64,000 nt of DNA from Yamagishiella unicocca (lineage: Eukaryota > Chlorophyta > Chlorophyceae > Chlamydomonadales > Volvocaceae), in contig BDSL01000120.1 in NCBI GenBank assembly GCA_003116995.1, forward strand, positions 224,672 to 288,671. Reading direction: 5' to 3'. Below, piece after piece: positions 1 to 11,654 of the stretch. The notes beneath the pieces were generated by a model. The model saw nothing but the letters and a program-made list of their open reading frames with translations, was not told where the DNA came from and searched no databases. Position 1 is the stretch's first letter; every line of letters begins with the position of its first letter. The translations under genes and the position numbers were made by a program.

Positions 1-285
1 GTGCCGGGGGGAAGGGGGGGGGGGCCGTTACGGGAAACGCGAAACACGAAAAACCGCTGGTGGTGCGGGTGCGGGTGCGGATGCGGGTGTGCCGGGGAAG
101 GGTGGGAGAGGGGTGGAGGGAAAACGGTGAAACCACAGGACAAGGCTAGCGGCAGGAGGGGAGGGGCGTAACTGTAGAGGGCGGTCACTGAAGCGGGGAG
201 GGCGAGGTTGGCTGCGAGTGCGAGAAGGCTTTGCCCGACCACGAGCCCGACCACCAGTGACGCCTCCTTCCCCCCCCACACACAG

Positions 286-3200
286 GTGTTCACGGGTGAC
301 GGCTGGAGCGCTGTGATGGCTCGCGCTGCTGGCTGCGACCCGCAGGAGTTCCAGTGCAACACCGGCGGGCAGGCGCTGGTGGCGTGCCTGTTCTTCTGCA
401 GGTGGAGCGAGGGGAGGGGTGGGTGGGTGGGGGCAGACGGTGACGTGCGCGCAGCGGGCGGAGAGGGATGCGGGTGGGGTGGCATAAAAACCGTTGACAT
501 AACAGAGACAGGATAGTTGGCGCATGGTCGTCGGACACCGGTTTTGTAGGCGCATGCTGGAGCACTGGGACAGACTGACTACCGACAAACCGGTGGAGGC
601 GGCCTGTCGGGGCTGTGTAAAGGAAATAAAAGGAAGGATAATAAATAAGAAAAAGTGCGGTAACGTGTAAGGGTAGTAGGTATGCAGGTGGGGTGAGGCC
701 TTCCGGCCTTGCTTACGCCTACTTCCGAAAAGGCAGCCGATTTCACGTACTTCCTTAGGACACCCTCCGGGGTCGACGGGTTTAGGGTTTAGGGTTTAGG
801 GCTAGCTATCCATCACGCGCTTTGCTCGGTGTCCCGCTCGCCGCGCCCATGGACGTCCCTCTGGGGCCGGTGGGCTGGAGCCGTCCCCACACCGGCTGGG
901 AGGGCTGCTGGCTCCGCCTAGCCCCATCCCGGCACCACCTGCCCACCTACCCCCCGGCCCCGGGTCTTCCTCGAACCCCGGCCCCACAACAAGCCATGCC
1001 CCGGTCCTTGTACACACCCCGACAACAAGGATTAGTCCCTAACCACCAACTCCCAACCACCAGCCCCCGACCGCCGCCAACCGACATCCCTCACCCCTGG
1101 CCCTTCCTCTCCCCCCTCCGGCAGCTTCATCATGTTGGCTACCTTCATCATGCTCAATCTGGTCATTGCGGTCATCCTCGACAACTTCATATCCAATGCG
1201 CAGGTAGGCGGCCAGGAGCGGTGCGGGGAACACCCCGGCGGCGCGAAGCCTGGGGCGGCGAGGGGCCAGGCGGGGGCGAGGGGTCAGAGGGGGGTCAGGG
1301 GTCAGGGGGGGGTGAGGGGTCAGAGGGGGGCGCAGGGGGGGGCGGGGGGGTAGGTGGGCAGGTGGTGCCCTCCTAGGCGAAGGCGGGGGTCTGACTCCCG
1401 CGGGGTCCTGTCGGAGGCCTTGTGCGATGCAGGGAGGGCTGCGGGAGGGAGGGAGGGAGGGAGGGCGCAGCAGCAGCCCCACCTCCCCCGCCCGCATCCC
1501 CTCGCGGCGGGTGGGCGGCAGGGCAGGACCCGGCAGGTGCTGCACGGCGCACCGCTTCCTGCACCACCCCACCCGTAGCAGCCCAGTCTGTGGGGGGGTA
1601 GTTGTATCCGCGAATTCAAGGCCGACAAACCGAAGGGCGATAACGACGGTGGTTTCAAGAAGATATAGCCGGCGGCGAGTAGATGGAGGGGAGGCGCTGC
1701 GGAATCATAACTTCAAGATTATAGGGAAACGTAGATTGCAGGAAAAAAGATGGTGCTATAAGAGCGACTAAAGTAGGGAACTAGGTAAAGGCGGCTGGAA
1801 GGAGAAGCTGGTCGGGTCGATGTGGGTGATGGTTACAATAACGGTGTTGGTGTTGGTGGTGTTGGTGGGGTGGCTGCGAGCAGAGGCCTTAAATATGAAT
1901 GCCGAGGGTGTCGTACGATCCGGCTGCGCCCTTGCTTACTCGGCCCGCCTCACCCCGCGATCCACACACGCACGCAGAGCGAGGGCCTGCTCAAGACCTC
2001 CAACTTCACCGACGTCATGAAGACCGTCATCGCACTGCGCATCTTCGTGCGCATGCTTCGAGTCAAGATCGACGCAATGAGGGTGATTGACGAGCTCAAG
2101 GCGGCGACGGCGGCTGCGGCGGCAGCTGGCGGCGGCGGCGGCAAGGATCGTGAGAGGCGAACCAAGTGAGGGCGTCTGGGGTGGGGCGTGTCCGTTTGGG
2201 AGGAGGGGTGTGTGTGTGTCAGCGAGGGGGGAGTGTAGCGAAGGGGCGGGAGTGTAGCGAAGGGGGGGGAGTGTAGCGAAGGGGGGGGAGTGTAGCGAAG
2301 GGGGGGGGGGGCGGGGTTGTAGCGAAGAAGCCCACCCACGGACACGGCACGGAAAAGAATGGGGGACGAGTGCCGTGATTATGTCGTTGTGGATAATGGG
2401 GCGTCTCCTTTTACAGTAACATACTGTACAGCAGTTAACCACCCGCACCTGGCTCTTTTGCCCCTGACTCCCCCCGCCCTCCCTCCCCCCCCCACACACA
2501 CTCACCACCACTCTGCCACCGCCGCCTCCACCTCCACCTCCACCACCACCACTACCACCACCACCACCACCGCCCTGCCACCACCACCTCCATCACCACC
2601 ACCTCCATCACCACCAACACCACCACTACTGCCCTGCCACCCTCCCTCACCACCCTGCCACCGCCGCCTCCACCTCCACCACCGCCCTGCCCTCTCATCG
2701 CACCTCCCCCCCCCGCAGGCCGCGCAAGAAGCTGGCGCTGCCCGGCGTCCTCAAGGCCGGCGAGAACTCCCCCGCCGCCGCCAGCTCGCCCTTCTTCGCA
2801 GACGGCCTCGCCAGCCGCGCCATGTCGCAGCAGCGCAGCAGCTACCAGAGCGTGATGAGCCGCCTGCCCGACCCCTCCCCGGACTTCCGCGACCGAATCA
2901 ACAACAGCTTCGGCGGCGGCGGCGGCGGCGGCTTCAACCTGGCCTCCCTGCGCCGCACCTTCACGCGCCAAGGCAGCAGCGGCAGCGTGGCCGGCACCAT
3001 CAGCCTCAGCGGCCCGCTGCCGCAGGGCAACCCCCACATGGCGCAAGCGCGGGCGCCGCTGCTGTCCGGCCCCGGCGACTACGACCGGTCCCGCACGTTG
3101 TCCGGCAGGAGCATGTGGCTGCAGGGGCAGGACCAGGTGGAGGACTCGGCAGGGGGCGGCGCGGGGCCCGCGGTCGTGGACGGCGCCGGCGTGGGGGGCA

Positions 3201-3367
3201 GCGGCAGCAGCTTCATGCGGCTGCGCCAGCGGCGGCGGAATAGTGGTGCGGGCGCGGTGGACGATGACGGCCCAGCAGCCGTGGGCGCCAGCAGCGGCAG
3301 CAGGCTGCTCAGCGGCTGGGCCGCGGCGGTGATGCGCGCCGGGCTGGGCGAGAGGTCCTCGCGGTAG
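286..3367 (+). CDS. Voltage-gated cation (calcium-type) channel, C-terminal exons
   Basis: Four exons join in phase: 286-401, 1125-1203, 1978-2165, 2719-3367 (stop TAG), all with AG acceptors and GT donors. Exon 1 holds a pore loop with TGDGWSAVM, the selectivity-filter pattern of Cav/Nav-type channels. Exon 2 holds an inner-helix segment (FIMLNLVIAVILDNF) typical of S6 in the last repeat of a four-domain channel. Exon 3 (NFTDVMKTVIALRIF, then a basic stretch and poly-Ala/poly-Gly) resembles the post-S6 cytoplasmic region. Exon 4 is a long low-complexity Ser/Gly/Arg-rich tail ending GLGERSSR. Function by family: voltage-dependent cation entry at the plasma or flagellar membrane. The 5' part lies outside the window. 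The EF-hand that usually follows S6 in Cav channels is not recognisable. Whether this is a Cav orthologue or a related four-domain channel cannot be decided here. Confidence 0.8.
778..801 (+). repeat. Interstitial telomere-like repeat
   Basis: Three consecutive TTTAGGG heptamers preceded by GGG, inside the first visible intron of the channel gene. TTTAGGG is a plant/green-algal telomere unit, so this is probably an internal telomere-like insertion and not a chromosome end. Confidence 0.6.
2220..2333 (+). repeat. G-rich intronic minisatellite
   Basis: About five copies of a roughly 20-22 bp unit (GTGTAGCGAA followed by a run of G) lie directly after the donor of channel exon 3. Run length of G varies between copies, as expected from slippage. 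Confidence 0.8.
2515..2710 (+). repeat. CCACCA/CCTCCA low-complexity tract
   Basis: Pyrimidine-rich CCACCA, CCTCCA and CCGCCGCCT simple sequence fills the end of the last channel intron, up to the polypyrimidine tract and CAG acceptor at 2716-2718. Confidence 0.8.
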
Positions 3368-4512
3368 TGGCGGCGGCGGCGGCGGTTTTGGTGGTGGTGG
3401 TTGGTGGTGGTTGGTGGTGGTGGTTGGTGGTGGTTGAGTCCCGCAGGCCGCGCGCGGCGGCGCATCTGGGGGCTGCGGGGGCACTCGCGCGTGCGTGCGG
3501 TTGCTGGTATCTCTGTTCTTGTTGATTTTGAGCATTTGGTGGTTGGCGGTTGGCGATTTGCGCGCGGGAAGGACGAGCGCGCGCTGGTTTCCGGTGATGA
3601 TCCCCTGTGCCTGGGATGGGGGGAGGGGAGGGAGCGGGCGGGGGCTGGTCGTGTACTGCCGTGTACTGCCGTGTACTGCTGTACCGCCTGGCGGCGGGGA
3701 GGACACTGCGCCCGCGCAGTACCGCCCACAGCCGCCGTGGTGCGCGCCGTTTCGAAGATCTAAGCACTAGCGGAGTCGTGTCGTTATTTCGTCCGGGTCT
3801 CAACTCTGAGGCCAGCACTGCTGTATGCACCGAATGGGGTGTCTGTAGGCTGATAGGATGGACGGTTGTTTGTGGGGAGGCTGAGTCATGTTTTAGTGGC
3901 TGGTGGTGGGGGAGCCGCCGGTTGCGCACATGGTGTCGGGTGTACGGCGGGATGTATGGGGTGAGGTGAGGTATGAGGCGAGGCGCCGTCGAGGCGCATC
4001 GGGAGTGAGTGATTTATTTCGTCTGGCCAGCGCTCTCAGCCAGCCAGCCAGGCAAGACAAGACACGAGTGGCGGCTGCGCAGGTGATGACAGCTGGCAGC
4101 AGGCGGGCAAAGTGGCACGTAGTTTAGTCAGGTGCCGGCAGTATTGGGGACGGTGATTGCGATGACGATGATGATTGGATGTTGGCATGTCGGTTTCGGA
4201 CGCACGACTGGGGCGTAGGCGGCTGGGTAGGCCATAACTCTGCACAAGTAAGGTCGGTGCGGGTAGGTAGGTAGGGCCACGACTGCGCACCTTGCAGAAA
4301 GTAAGATGATAGATGCGGTTACACGTGGGAGCGTACGACCCGACCACGTGCGTGCCTGCTGGTAGGTGGCGCTTTGCTCTTTGTGAGTGTGCTCAACGTA
4401 ACAGGGCACGTGGTCGGGTTAGTTTTCAGGTAGGGTTTTAGAACCCACCGTATTGTCTCGCGTGCGCCGTACATGTGGATGATGACTACATGCTGGACGT
4501 TCTCACGTACGC
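3368..4512. other. 3' flank of channel gene, no gene seen
   Basis: Starts with GGC/GGTGGT simple repeats (3368-3435) and a triple TGTACTGCCG repeat (about 3652-3684). No splice-consistent coding exon or RNA gene was recognised. Part of it is presumably the channel 3' UTR. Confidence 0.5.
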
Positions 4513-4652
4513 GCACGAGGGTGCCGCATGGCACATGAAGGGGCCCTCACGAGGGTGCCGCATGGCACATGAAGGGGCCCGCACGAGGGTGCCGCATGGC
4601 ACATGAAGGGGCCCTCACGAGGGTGCCGCATGGCTCATGAAGGGCCCTCACG
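4513..4652 (+). repeat. 34-bp tandem repeat, four copies
   Basis: Four near-identical units beginning CACGAGGGTGCCGCATGG with starts at 4514, 4548, 4582 and 4616. The last copy is 33 bp and has one substitution (GGCTCATG for GGCACATG). Confidence 0.9.
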
Positions 4653-5689
4653 AGCAGGTTTAGGGCTTCAAACAAGTTGAATGAGCTTAGGTTTGTAGGC
4701 AGGTAGTACTACGGCTGTGGGGATGTGCATGGCTGAAAGTAATGAACGAATGAGGACTGATAAGGGGTGATAGGTAGGTGGTGCCGCTGCCGTGTGCAGT
4801 GGTGGTGGTCTGGTCGGTGCGGCGGTGTGGTGATGATGAGGCTGCCGTACGGTGCCCAGCAGGCGGCGAATAGCAAGATCAGTAGGAGGTCGGATGCGGC
4901 GCGCACGAGCTACTGCCTGATGATCGCTGTGGGACAGACACGCGATGCGGTAGGCGACTGAGCGTTGTGCACTGCAGTGCGGAGGCGGCGCGGCATGGTG
5001 CGATCGGTACTGCGCGGTGAGGTCAGGGACGCAAACATCGAAACAAATTTGTTGGTCTCTCGCCGGATTCCGCACCTGCCTGCCGCATTGGAGTTCCCCT
5101 GGCTGGCTTGGAGTATCCCAGTTTTGAGGTGCAGGGACTCACATAATTGTGTCGGTGGAAATAATCAAGCAAATAAACCTCGTCCTGGTCAGTACCGCGG
5201 ACAGCTGCAGCTCAGGCGTGCTGGCTGCTGCAAGGGTCACATCGCGGGGTCCGACGTGGGGGCGCTGCTGCGGAAGGGACTGAAGCAATCGATGACTGGC
5301 ACGTCAGGAGGACTGCCGCTATTTGGCAATGGGCAGGTCGTACAAACAACCGAACTCGCTCGCCTCTGCGTCTTGAAGGAAGGTTTAAACAGGATTTACA
5401 CAAGTACATGCACGCACATCTCGCACTCGCTTAGCTAGAGCGCCAACCCGGCTATCTCCTTGACTACAGGCAAAGGCGGGTAACGCCCAAGGACGGCCAC
5501 CAAACCTAGAAAACACGGACGGACGCGTCGGGTAGGTGTAGTGACCGGCTTCAACTGACCCTGCCTTCCGACACGCACGGTACCTTGCCTAACGAGAACC
5601 AACACTATACAAAGCCGTTCACAGCAGGTACGTTTAAGACGACGGCTCGTAGTGATGCGAGTTATCAAGGCGCAGAAGATAAGCTGCGA
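4653..5689. other. Intergenic stretch, nothing recognised
   Basis: Non-repetitive sequence. A 157-codon open frame on + (4965-5438) has no recognisable motif and no coding-like composition, so it is not called as a gene. Confidence 0.4.
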
Positions 5690-8140
5690 AATCGGGGGTG
5701 TGGCCGGTGTTTCAGGGTGTGGTATAAGCCGTGGGTGGTGTTGGCTGCTGGTCCCTTGTCAGCGCATCCTCTAGTGCGTGCTTGAGTTGTGCATGCTCCC
5801 GATGGGCTTTCTGGATCTGCCTGCAGACTGTTCTGCCTAGGTGGGGTTTTCCGGTCCTGGGCGGCTTCGTCCGACACAGCGCGATTAGGGTGGCCAATCC
5901 TTGGTCCAGCAGGGCTTGCATTTCCCGGGCGATGGCTTCGACATCGTTGTTCACGGCAGCACTAGCGTGTATGGTTTCAAGCATCCGACGGGCCGGCATC
6001 TCCTTCGGGTCCGCGGTGTGTGACGTGAGTGCGGAGTCGATGGCTTGTGTGGCTGCCAGCAGTTTTGCATGGGTACTGGCGATCCCCGAGGTAAGGGTAG
6101 CCTCCATCTTGCATTGCGCGTCCCGCAATGTAGCGGCGGGTATAGGGAGGACGACATTTTTCCAGGGGTGTTCGGTGGGGTTTCCTTCCGGCATTGCTCA
6201 CATCCCACAGTTTCACGGCAGCGCTTGGAAGCCGAGCGTGGACTGGTCGATGGTCAAATGGCCCCCCGGGGTAGAGACAGTCTCGTATGCCCCCACCCCC
6301 GGCTGGGTAGTGTTCTCCTCCTGGAGGGCTGTTTGTAGCGATTGGCAGAGTAGGATGTCGTCAATACGGCTCCTGTGTTTTATGCACTCCCCATGTTCTT
6401 GGGTATAGGACCAGGCCCGGGGGTTGTTTCGTACTATTGGTTGCAGATAGACCCGTGCGCTGCAGGAGTTGTTGGTGCAGTCGGTCAGCGCTATCTAGTT
6501 CTTTGGTGCTGCGGTCTTCCGCTGATAGGACCGCGTTGAAGTCGCCGCCTAACACGACGTGCGCCTACCTCCGTTTCGGCTGCGGCGGTTTTAATGCGTG
6601 GTTCGAGGTAATTGTGGATGGCGCGGCGGGTTTCCATGTCCTCGGGGCAGTACACACCAAGCACGTGTAGCGGGGTGCTATGTGGTGTCTTTATAATGCA
6701 ATGGTTGACGTATCCCTGTAGTTGGGCTGGTGGCTGCACCTGGGTGCGTGACGCAGCCCATGCGGCTGTACTTTCCTACCTGCGATGGCTATGGCCACTC
6801 CTGCGGAGCGTGCACTGGGTTTGTCTGTATACGGTTTTGAGCTGCAGTAGAGCCGGTATTCCTGGGTTTCTTGCCGTATAGCGTATACAACGAAGTGCGC
6901 CCGTTCTATTACCTAGCTTGGCCTCTACGTTGTAACGGTTACAGTGGGTTCCAGACCAAGAGGTAGAACCATCGGGCGCATCGCCTGACACTGAACAAGA
7001 CGGAGGAAACAAAGACCGACATGCACCGAAACAAAGGCAAACCACCAGAACACCAAGCTGACAGGCCGTAGGCATACAGAGCAACAGCCAGCACCCCAGG
7101 GGGAATTTGCACTAGAGGCTCCCCTATCAGGAACTGCTGGCCACCAACCAACCTAACAGCCCAGCACCCGACGAACCAGTGAAGCGCCGCAACGATGCAA
7201 ACATCGGAACCCGCCACCTCTCATCCCATAAGGCACGGACCCCTAGCAGGCCACCTCTCATCCCATAAGGCACGGACCCCTAGCAGGCCTCTGTTAGGAT
7301 GGCGATATCTGCTTGCCACTGTCGCATGTTGCAGAGGGTGTGCAGCAGGTTCTCCTGTAGCCCCCACACGTTGTGCGTCACGATGTGTAGATAGGTGCCT
7401 GTGGGCCTGGCGGCCTGCTGTCGCCGCTGGTGCGGCGGCGGTTTGCCCTGGGCCTGGGCCTGGGATTGGGCGGGCTTGTATCGTCGTTGGTATTGGGTAC
7501 CGGCGCCCCTGCGCGCAGGTGGCAGTCGGGGATGGTGCGAGCCCGTTTATTAGGCATGTTTCGACTCGACTGGTTTGCACTACTACTCGCTGGCTTTCTC
7601 CGTTTGGGGGGCCGTGTTCGCCGCGTTTTGGGGCTGCGATCGCCCCCTTGGACGGCGGGCACCTCGTCCCTTGCTGCTGCATCGGGTTGGTCGGCCACTA
7701 GGTGGTGTATCCCTGCGTTTGCGCCCGGTCCGAGCCACGTGTTTCCAACGACGATGAAGTCACCACCCTCGACCCATCGCACGGCGACATTTGGCCTGTT
7801 TTGGTGGATCTCAGGGGGGTCGTCTGTCGCTGGTGCGTCCAGCATGTTTGTTTGCGCCGTGTCTGGAATCCCCTGCGGTGGTTGTAGGTTTCATCTTTTT
7901 GCGGCACGTGTCTGTGCGTCCGGCAGCTGACCGGTGGGGCCGTGTGGGTCGGTCGCTGGTGCTCTCCCATCATGCTGCGTGGGCGGTCCATTGCTGCCTG
8001 CGGGGTCGGTACGGAGGCCCACGTGGTCGGCGTTTTCGAGTTCGTTCTCCGTTGTGGTTTGGTTAGCGGTCGGTGCCGCCACCTGTATTTCCATGTCTCT
8101 CCGGGTGCGCCAGTTTGGTGGAGGCTGCACACCTCTGATG
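5690..8140 (-). mobile_element. L1-like LINE, 5' half, interrupted
   Basis: Reading right to left: a proline/threonine-rich leader with open frames (about 8140-7380); the start of an AP-type endonuclease domain (THNVWGL about 7410-7390, then a segment ending in the EN motif ILTE near 7290); a foreign insertion (6926-7287); then the rest of the endonuclease (VLGVYCPED near 6660, LGGDFNAV near 6550, HLTIDQSTLGFQALP near 6240). A helical linker region follows (about 6194-5712). The frame is broken at about 6205 and elsewhere. Reverse transcriptase motifs are not present, so the copy is 3'-truncated or rearranged. By family, this endonuclease nicks the target for target-primed reverse transcription. 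Confidence 0.75.
6926..7287 (-). mobile_element. 5'-truncated LINE 3' end nested in an older LINE
   Basis: This segment is about 360 bp and nearly identical to the LINE 3' region at 8142-8500 and 38378-38700. It ends on the minus strand with TGGTCTGGAACCCACTG and GTAACCGTTACAAC. It sits inside the endonuclease region of the older element. A short direct repeat (GGCCTCT on the + strand) flanks it on both sides and looks like a target-site duplication. A 36-37 bp segment (CACCTCTCATCCCATAAGG...) is tandemly doubled at its 5' end (7214-7286). Confidence 0.8.
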
Positions 8141-8141
8141 T

Positions 8142-9780
8142 TGTTGTAACGGTTACAGTGGGTTCCAGACCAAGAGATAGAACGATCGGGCGCATCGCCT
8201 GACACTGAACAAGATGGAGGAAACAAAAACCGACCTGCACCGAAACAAAGGCAAACCACCAGAACACCAAAATGACAGGCCGTAGGCATACAGAGCAGCA
8301 GCCAGCACCCCAGGGGGAATTTGCACTAGAGGCTCCCCTATCAGGAACTGGCCACCAACCAACCTAACAGCCCAGCACCCGACGAACCAGTGAAGCGCCG
8401 CAACGATGCAAACATCGGAACCCGCCACCTCTCATCCCATAAGGCACGGACCCCTAGCAGGCCACCTCTCATCCCATAAGGCACGGACCCCTAGCAGGGC
8501 TCAACACGCCTATATAGCCAGAACGTATGAAGCACGGGAAACCCCGCTCCCCAAGACAACCCGAGCCGATCAGGAATCCACCAGTACCTCAGCCGGTCCC
8601 CCGCACACAAGGCGATTGGCGACAACCCGCAAGAAAGGATGCCGAGGCCCCACTGCATCCCAGCCTTTCTGGGGAAGTGTAGCACCGCTACACAGAAAGC
8701 ACACAGGAAGCCCCAGCCCAGCAAAGCCCCTCAGAAGGGCCCAAAACTCCACCACCCCACGGCGAACGGCACGATCCAGAAGACCACTACCCGGAGTAAG
8801 AGGGGGACCACCAGCCCCCGCCCTTTTCAAGGCCGCGGCCATAAACCGGCGCCCCACCTCCATGGCAGTAATAGCCGCCAGGACTACTACATCCCAGACG
8901 CAGGACTGTACGCCGGTAGGTGCTTGCACCAACCAAACTTGCGCCCGTGTCACCCCTGCACCGAGCTGGGTCTCGAGTTGGGCAATCACTGCGTGCTGTG
9001 TTGTCAAGGAGTAAACATACCCTGCCAACTGCGGCCATTGATTTGGGTCAATGGCTGTTGGTTGTGTACGTTGTGAGTCGATTATGAACCAGTCCGTCAT
9101 CCGTCGTTACCGCGATGGCGTGCAGGGGGCTATCCAGGTGTACTATAAAACCCATGTTGCGTGCGTGCTCCGGTAGACCTGCCAGGATGTTGTCGAGGCG
9201 GTCACCCGGCTGTACTCGCATGTTTGCGCTTATGGAGGCCAGGTGGGGCTTGGGCAGTGTGCCTTCCATGTCAACGAGGGTCACATTGTATCGCAAGTAG
9301 TGGTTGAGTATGAAAGACGCGTAGTTGCCACGCACTCGCGGCGTTAAAGGAGCTCCTCCAGGTTAATGCAGCGGCCGGCGGTCCTGCAGTGGTCAGGTGT
9401 ATCAGCATTGCGTTACAGTATGTGAGCACGTGTGACGGGTCGATGTGGCTGCCTCCCAGAAGGTTATTGACAGCGTGGACCATGCCGTGTTGCCGCCTTT
9501 GTGTTTCTTGGTACGGTAGGCTGGGGTGTCGCTTGTCAGGGGGCCGGGCGGGGGCCACTGGATGGCTTGCGGCAGCAGGCGGGGGGATTCATTTGGTCGC
9601 GCCGTAGCGTTGGCAGGTGTGGTGTCGTCTCCCCCCCTCAGGTTGGTGTCTGCGACACGTATTCGTTTTATGGTTGTCGGCGGGGGTCCGTGCTTGTTGC
9701 GGTTTTGCGTTGGTTGCTTGTCGCGTTGATGCATGTACGACGGGACATGAGCCCTCAATGACGGCTGTGAGCTGCCAGTG
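8142..9780 (-). mobile_element. LINE 3' half with Josephin-like C-terminal domain
   Basis: Minus-strand element with 3' tail at 8142-8500, then the ORF2 C-terminal region (about 8520-9060; CVWDVVVLAAITAMEVGRRF) and upstream of that a protease-like region (about 9060-9560). It has ETQRRQHGMVHAVNNLLGG, later SPLHAIAVTTDDG and WFIIDSQ. The spacing and order match the Gln, Cys, His and Asp/Asn elements of Josephin-type cysteine proteases. The residue aligned with the catalytic Cys is Gly here (GGC codon), and at least two frameshifts occur (near 9350 and 9080), so this copy is dead. The 5' part with reverse transcriptase is missing. Confidence 0.65.
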
Positions 9781-10199
9781 CACTAAACATAATGTAGTGT
9801 GACCCAATAATGGGCGTCCTTCCCTAGGCACCCATGCATGGCCATGCACATATATAGCCACAGCCACATCGGTGCAACACTAAAATAGTATACTCATACT
9901 GCGGAAACTCGCACCACGTGACCCCTTAGGGGGCGCGCGAGCGTCGGTGCATGGGGCCAGATGGGAGCTGCTTGCTGTTGCCGGTCGTCTAGATGGGAGT
10001 TCAGGAGGATGGAATGGCGGTGTCGTCTGGTACGTGGAGGAGGAGCTCCCGCATCGCCCGGGAACTTTCGGCACCGGTCGGATCCCATCCAGCTCGCAGC
10101 AATCTGGTTCACACCTTCGCTCGCCGCGGCCATACTGGCTCGTCACGGTGGCTTTGCAGAGTGCCTGCGCTGAGTATCCTGTGGCTGTCCAGCTAGCCT
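9781..10199. other. Spacer between LINE fragments
   Basis: No recognisable gene. Short open frames on both strands lack motifs. May contain degraded retroelement sequence. Confidence 0.4.
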
Positions 10200-10930
10200 G
10201 GTGGTCACCCACGCCCTTCGTTGCGAGGTATCAACTTCGCCAATGATGGCCTCTCAGCGGCGGCTTCGGTCGTCGCTCTACCTGATCAGTCCTGCAGGGC
10301 TGTATCCTACTTTGTGGTCTTCTTTCAGCATTTCTCTGGACTCTGGTAGCTTTCGCCGACACAGCTTCGTCGGCTCTGGTGTCTCTCGCGCATGCCGCAG
10401 CCGGTGCCAGTACGCAGCCTACGCAAGTCCTGCAAAGCTACCTGGCGTTGCATACTGAAGTGGTTTCCGTATTGCAGGCGAAGGTTGCGCCACGGCTCAG
10501 TCATTCGGGCGTGTTGCCGGTCTGCCTTTTTCTAGAGACTGCTGTTGGTGTTGACCTCAACTGGTTGATGGTATTAAGTACCATTGTTTCTTCCCGTCTC
10601 GCTATGGGCATCGGCCTGTTTCGGGTGTGGGACGTTTTCGGGATCTTGGGGGGGGAGTTATCCGATTGTGTTGCCGAGGCGTGCTGCTGTCTCTCCATTC
10701 GGGGGTCTGCTTGGGATGCATGGGCCATGTGCAGGGGAGCCATCAGCGCAACCTCCCCCTGTGTATTGGTGCTTGCTGTTTCCTCTGGGCTCTCGGTTGT
10801 GAGGCTCTGGGTGGTTTGTCTTTCGGAACCGTCGGTTTTCTCTGCTTTCCTTGTCTTTTTCAGTGTCAGGCGATGCGCCCGATGGCTCTACCTTTTCAGG
10901 TCTGGAGCCCACTGTAACGATTACAACAAC
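10200..10930 (+). mobile_element. LINE C-terminal fragment, plus strand
   Basis: Ends in the same family tail as the minus-strand copies: TGTCAGGCGATGCGCCCGAT near 10864, then GGTCTGGAGCCCACTGTAACGATTACAACAAC at 10899-10930. The upstream frame (about 10379-10700) is hydrophobic and helical and resembles the ORF2 C-terminus of the 8.5-9.1 kb copy, but diverged. It belongs to a related subfamily in opposite orientation to its neighbours. Confidence 0.55.
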
Positions 10931-11169
10931 TAAAACCCGGTTTATCTACATAGTGTACATCAATTGCGGCAAGCGTCTGACCTGGTCTCAGAACAGCAGC
11001 AGACGCATGCTCGAGGAGCTGCCGTAGGTCAGTGTTGGTGTCCCCGCTGCCTGGAGTGTCATCCCCGCCCTCCTGAGCGAACTGCCGGTGGGCGGTGAAA
11101 GATGTAGGCAAGTGAGGTGGGCGGTGCGTGAGTGAGGCGGCGGTGGAGTGAGTCCTAATAGCAGCCATA

Positions 11170-11345
11170 GACTTAGTAGAAACTGTTACAGCGGGCCCCA
11201 GACCAGAAGGTAGAGCCATCCCCTGACGCAGAGATGCAGGAAGAAGAACAAATTGGCCGACCGAGATATCAAACCACCAAAAACCCTGACCAAGGTACGT
11301 ACCAGAGAACAAACAGTGGCATCAACCACCTAGGGGAAGTAGTCT
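11170..11345 (-). mobile_element. Diverged LINE 3' tail
   Basis: On + it reads AACTGTTACAGCGGGCCCCAGACCAGAAGGTAGAGCCATC, the reverse complement of the LINE tail seen at 6.95, 8.15, 38.4 and 41.2 kb, followed by GAACAAATTGGCCGACC and AAACCACC blocks in the same order. Confidence 0.6.
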
Positions 11346-11650
11346 AAATGGCTGGCCCCCCTGTAAGCAGTATACCGACCATATTTCAAGTAAGCAGCCC
11401 CTCGATCAGAGTAATTAGCAGAGCGCCTCAACAAGTCGAACAGAAGCGTCCCATCTGGGACCCAAGAAGATCCCTCCCACGCCAGGCCAGCACCCAGCCA
11501 GAAGCAAAAAGGAGCAAAAAGGAGTAAGTAAGGTGGCGGAGTGAACAACGACAGCTGGCTGCCTGAGACAGCTAGCCCCTGCTGATAGGCAGCCCCTGCC
11601 GGGATGGAATTGTAGGCAGCACGTCCCAATCAAGCAAGAGCCATTAACCT
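11346..11650. other. Flank of LINE tail, nothing firm
   Basis: A minus-strand open frame of 99 codons (11629-11330) is aromatic-rich and has no recognised motif. Possibly 5' continuation of the LINE tail copy. Confidence 0.3.
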
Positions 11651-11654
11651 GGAA

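Noticed and set aside
2552..3706. A 384-codon minus-strand open frame over the channel tail
   Set aside because: Shadow of G+C-rich coding exon 2719-3367 on the opposite strand, with poly-Gly and poly-Pro only.
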